Assembly: GCF_047731265.1 (NCBI RefSeq)
Contig: NZ_CP159835.1
Location: forward strand, 310,001 to 374,000
DNA from: Patiriisocius sp047731265
GTDB lineage: Bacteria > Bacteroidota > Bacteroidia > Flavobacteriales > Flavobacteriaceae
Direction of reading: 5' to 3'
DNA: 64,000 nt
Part shown: positions 62,841 to 64,000 of the stretch, piece after piece
How positions within the stretch are numbered: the first letter of the stretch is position 1
How the letters are laid out: each line of letters begins with the position of its first letter
Made by a program: the position numbers and the translations under genes
Notes under the pieces: model-generated
What the model was told of the DNA's origin: nothing
Seen by the model: the letters and a program-made list of their open reading frames with translations, nothing else
Database searches by the model: none

Positions 62841-63602
62841 CTAATTTCCTGTGTTTCGTTTGTTATAAATAACCGCATTTGTTTTAAAAATTGTTAAAAC
62901 CCCATTGAAATTTTCATTTTTAAAATCACTTTGCAACGTGGAAGTTTCCATACAAAATAACAAAAACTCATAGGCTCTGTTTTGAGGAACCCCGTAGGCT
63001 TCTTCAAAAAACGCTGGTTCATAAGTTGCGAATATTTCTGCAATCCATTTATTTTGGACTTCCCATTTTCTTTTGGTCCGCAGTGTTTTGTAATATCCAG
63101 AAATATATTTGTAGAGCGCTTCAACATTTACTGTGTTTATGGTGACTACTCCACCTATAACCGGGGGGATTTTCTCCTCGGGTTCTCCTTTAAAACCAGG
63201 GATTCCTACATCATCAAAATTGAATGTATCTTCAGTTTTAATATTTTTTATGTCCTTTTCTATATTACCTGTGAGACCGTGACCTAAATACACTTCGTCA
63301 AGCTCATTAAGGACTTCAACCAGCGTTACTTCGATATATTTATAATCGTGGGCTTCTTTTTTAACCACCACTTTTTTAGGATAATACTTTACCGAAGAAA
63401 AAACCAAAGTGTCTTTTAACTTTGCTTCAATCTCAAAGTATCCATTCTCATTTGTCACCGCATTAAAACGAGACGTAGTATTAAGAATATGTATACCCTC
63501 AATATCTTCCGTATTTGTTAATTGGCCTTTAAGAAGTATTTCTTGAGCAAAAGACGTTGCACAAAATAATAGTGAGAAATATAAAAAGAATCTATTCCCC
63601 AA
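62841..63602 (-). CDS. carboxypeptidase-regulatory-like secreted protein
   Basis: 253 residues from TTG 63602 (MGNRFFLYFSLLFCATSFAQE, signal peptide). A CarboxypepD_reg-like beta domain (about 25-100: LKGQLTNTEDIEGIHILNTTSRFNAVTNENGYFEI) is followed by a conserved extension (LNELDEVYLGHGLTG, NFDDVGIPGFKGEPEEKIPP) and a helical C-terminus. Its start overlaps the stop of the preceding gene by 11 bases. It belongs to a periplasmic or outer-membrane Bacteroidota family of unknown function. Confidence 0.85.
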   Translation of the reverse strand: MGNRFFLYFSLLFCATSFAQEILLKGQLTNTEDIEGIHILNTTSRFNAVTNENGYFEIEAKLKDTLVFSSVKYYPKKVVVKKEAHDYKYIEVTLVEVLNELDEVYLGHGLTGNIEKDIKNIKTEDTFNFDDVGIPGFKGEPEEKIPPVIGGVVTINTVNVEALYKYISGYYKTLRTKRKWEVQNKWIAEIFATYEPAFFEEAYGVPQNRAYEFLLFCMETSTLQSDFKNENFNGVLTIFKTNAVIYNKRNTGN

Positions 63603-64000
63603 GTTGCTTCTTGTATTTTTTAGTTTGTTCTTTAAGATATGCTAACATCACTAATTCGTTTTCAACTTTTAAATATGATACTGGGAATTCACCTTCTTCT
63701 ACGAAGTATATAAAATCATTTGCGTTTTCATTGGAAATATTGAACAAGCTAAGCAAATCTTCATTGGTGTATCGCGCACGGAGGCTATTGGAAACCCTAT
63801 CCTTCTCAACGAGCTCTTGTTTAACACTTTTCTTTTTCTTTGACCCTAAAATAGCATTAGCAGCAAGCCCTAATAAAGAAACAAAATTAAACCCATTTTG
63901 TAACCCTCCATTATTTAGCGCATCTTCTGCATAATTTCCCTGTATAGCAGTTTGTCCATCTGGTGCGAATTCATAGTCAAATTCCATCTCTTCATAAGAA
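63592..64000 (-). CDS. carboxypeptidase-regulatory-like protein, C-terminal part (5' end outside window)
   Basis: Frame is open through the right edge, so the apparent start at 63987 is internal; residues SYEE precede it. Visible C-terminal 135 residues: FDYEFAPDGQTAIQGNYAED, GLQNGFNFVSLLGLAANAIL and a helical tail YTNEDLLSLFNISNENANDFIYFVEE, ending KKYKKQLGE. The tail resembles that of the downstream gene (YEFLLFCMET, KTNAVIYNKRN), so the two are probably tandem paralogues. Confidence 0.7.
   Translation of the reverse strand, partial: SYEEMEFDYEFAPDGQTAIQGNYAEDALNNGGLQNGFNFVSLLGLAANAILGSKKKKSVKQELVEKDRVSNSLRARYTNEDLLSLFNISNENANDFIYFVEEGEFPVSYLKVENELVMLAYLKEQTKKYKKQLGE

Noticed and set aside
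1..64000. tRNA, rRNA, riboswitch, prophage or toxin-antitoxin loci
   Set aside because: None recognised on either strand by eye; covariance models (tRNAscan, Rfam) were not run.

Overview
This window reads as chromosome of a member of the Bacteroidota, most likely a marine Flavobacteriaceae. It is AT-rich, has three type IX secretion (T9SS) C-terminal sorting domains, promoter boxes of the Bacteroidota form TAnnTTTG, and Bacteroidota-specific families (DUF1599, DUF4293, DUF3667, DUF6702, BT_3928-like). Species cannot be named from the sequence. I see no rRNA, tRNA, CRISPR array, prophage or replication origin.

Layout. 1-8.2 kb: housekeeping genes (BT_3928-like membrane protein cut by the left edge, DUF1599, folP, cdaA, ABC exporter, truA, phosphoesterase, DUF4293), with a broken DUF3667 gene. 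8.4-12.8 kb: rho with its terminator, a decayed IS3-family element, and a T9SS-secreted protein. 12.9-24.7 kb: M14 peptidase, NUDIX, pyrE, SRPBCC, birA, then rsfS-ftsH-LUD-cdsA-psd-ACBP in one direction, then valS. 24.8-33.8 kb: DUF1573, a wrecked aspartyl-protease/PDZ gene, aminotransferase, murB, a second relic, then an overlapping run of glycosyltransferase, ECF sigma factor and an atypical Nramp-like transporter, then tatA and a PAP2 phosphatase. 33.8-43.0 kb (minus strand): kynurenine degradation, in transcription order kynU, DUF2306-like membrane protein, kmo, 2-aminomuconate deaminase (RidA family), aminomuconate-semialdehyde dehydrogenase, SDR, ACMSD-like decarboxylase and an O-methyltransferase. 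It is interrupted by a GNAT gene and a methyltransferase relic. No 3-hydroxyanthranilate dioxygenase, tryptophan dioxygenase or formamidase is present. 43.1-49.4 kb: T9SS vanadium haloperoxidase-like protein, lipoprotein, a CDGSH relic, a translationally coupled flavin reductase / DUF2256 / DASH-cryptochrome operon, and a second methyltransferase relic. 49.4-57.5 kb: msrA, a Cys-less zinc-ribbon homologue with its Nif3 partner, lpxK, hybrid histidine kinase, gap, lipA. 57.7-64 kb: a T9SS subtilase preceded by a small lipoprotein resembling its propeptide, an M1 peptidase, DUF6702 and two carboxypeptidase-regulatory-like proteins, the last cut by the right edge.

Points of most interest. (1) The subtilase and the upstream lipoprotein (57698-59731) look like a protease plus a free-standing membrane-anchored copy of its own propeptide: about 22 of 74 positions are identical with no gap, counted by eye. 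(2) A 45-residue DUF2256 gene sits between flavin reductase and cryptochrome. (3) A His-bearing membrane protein abuts kynU with no spacer. (4) Seven gene relics in 64 kb indicate ongoing gene loss; several are only visible by reading across frameshifts.

All family calls come from motif recognition by eye; no database search was run.
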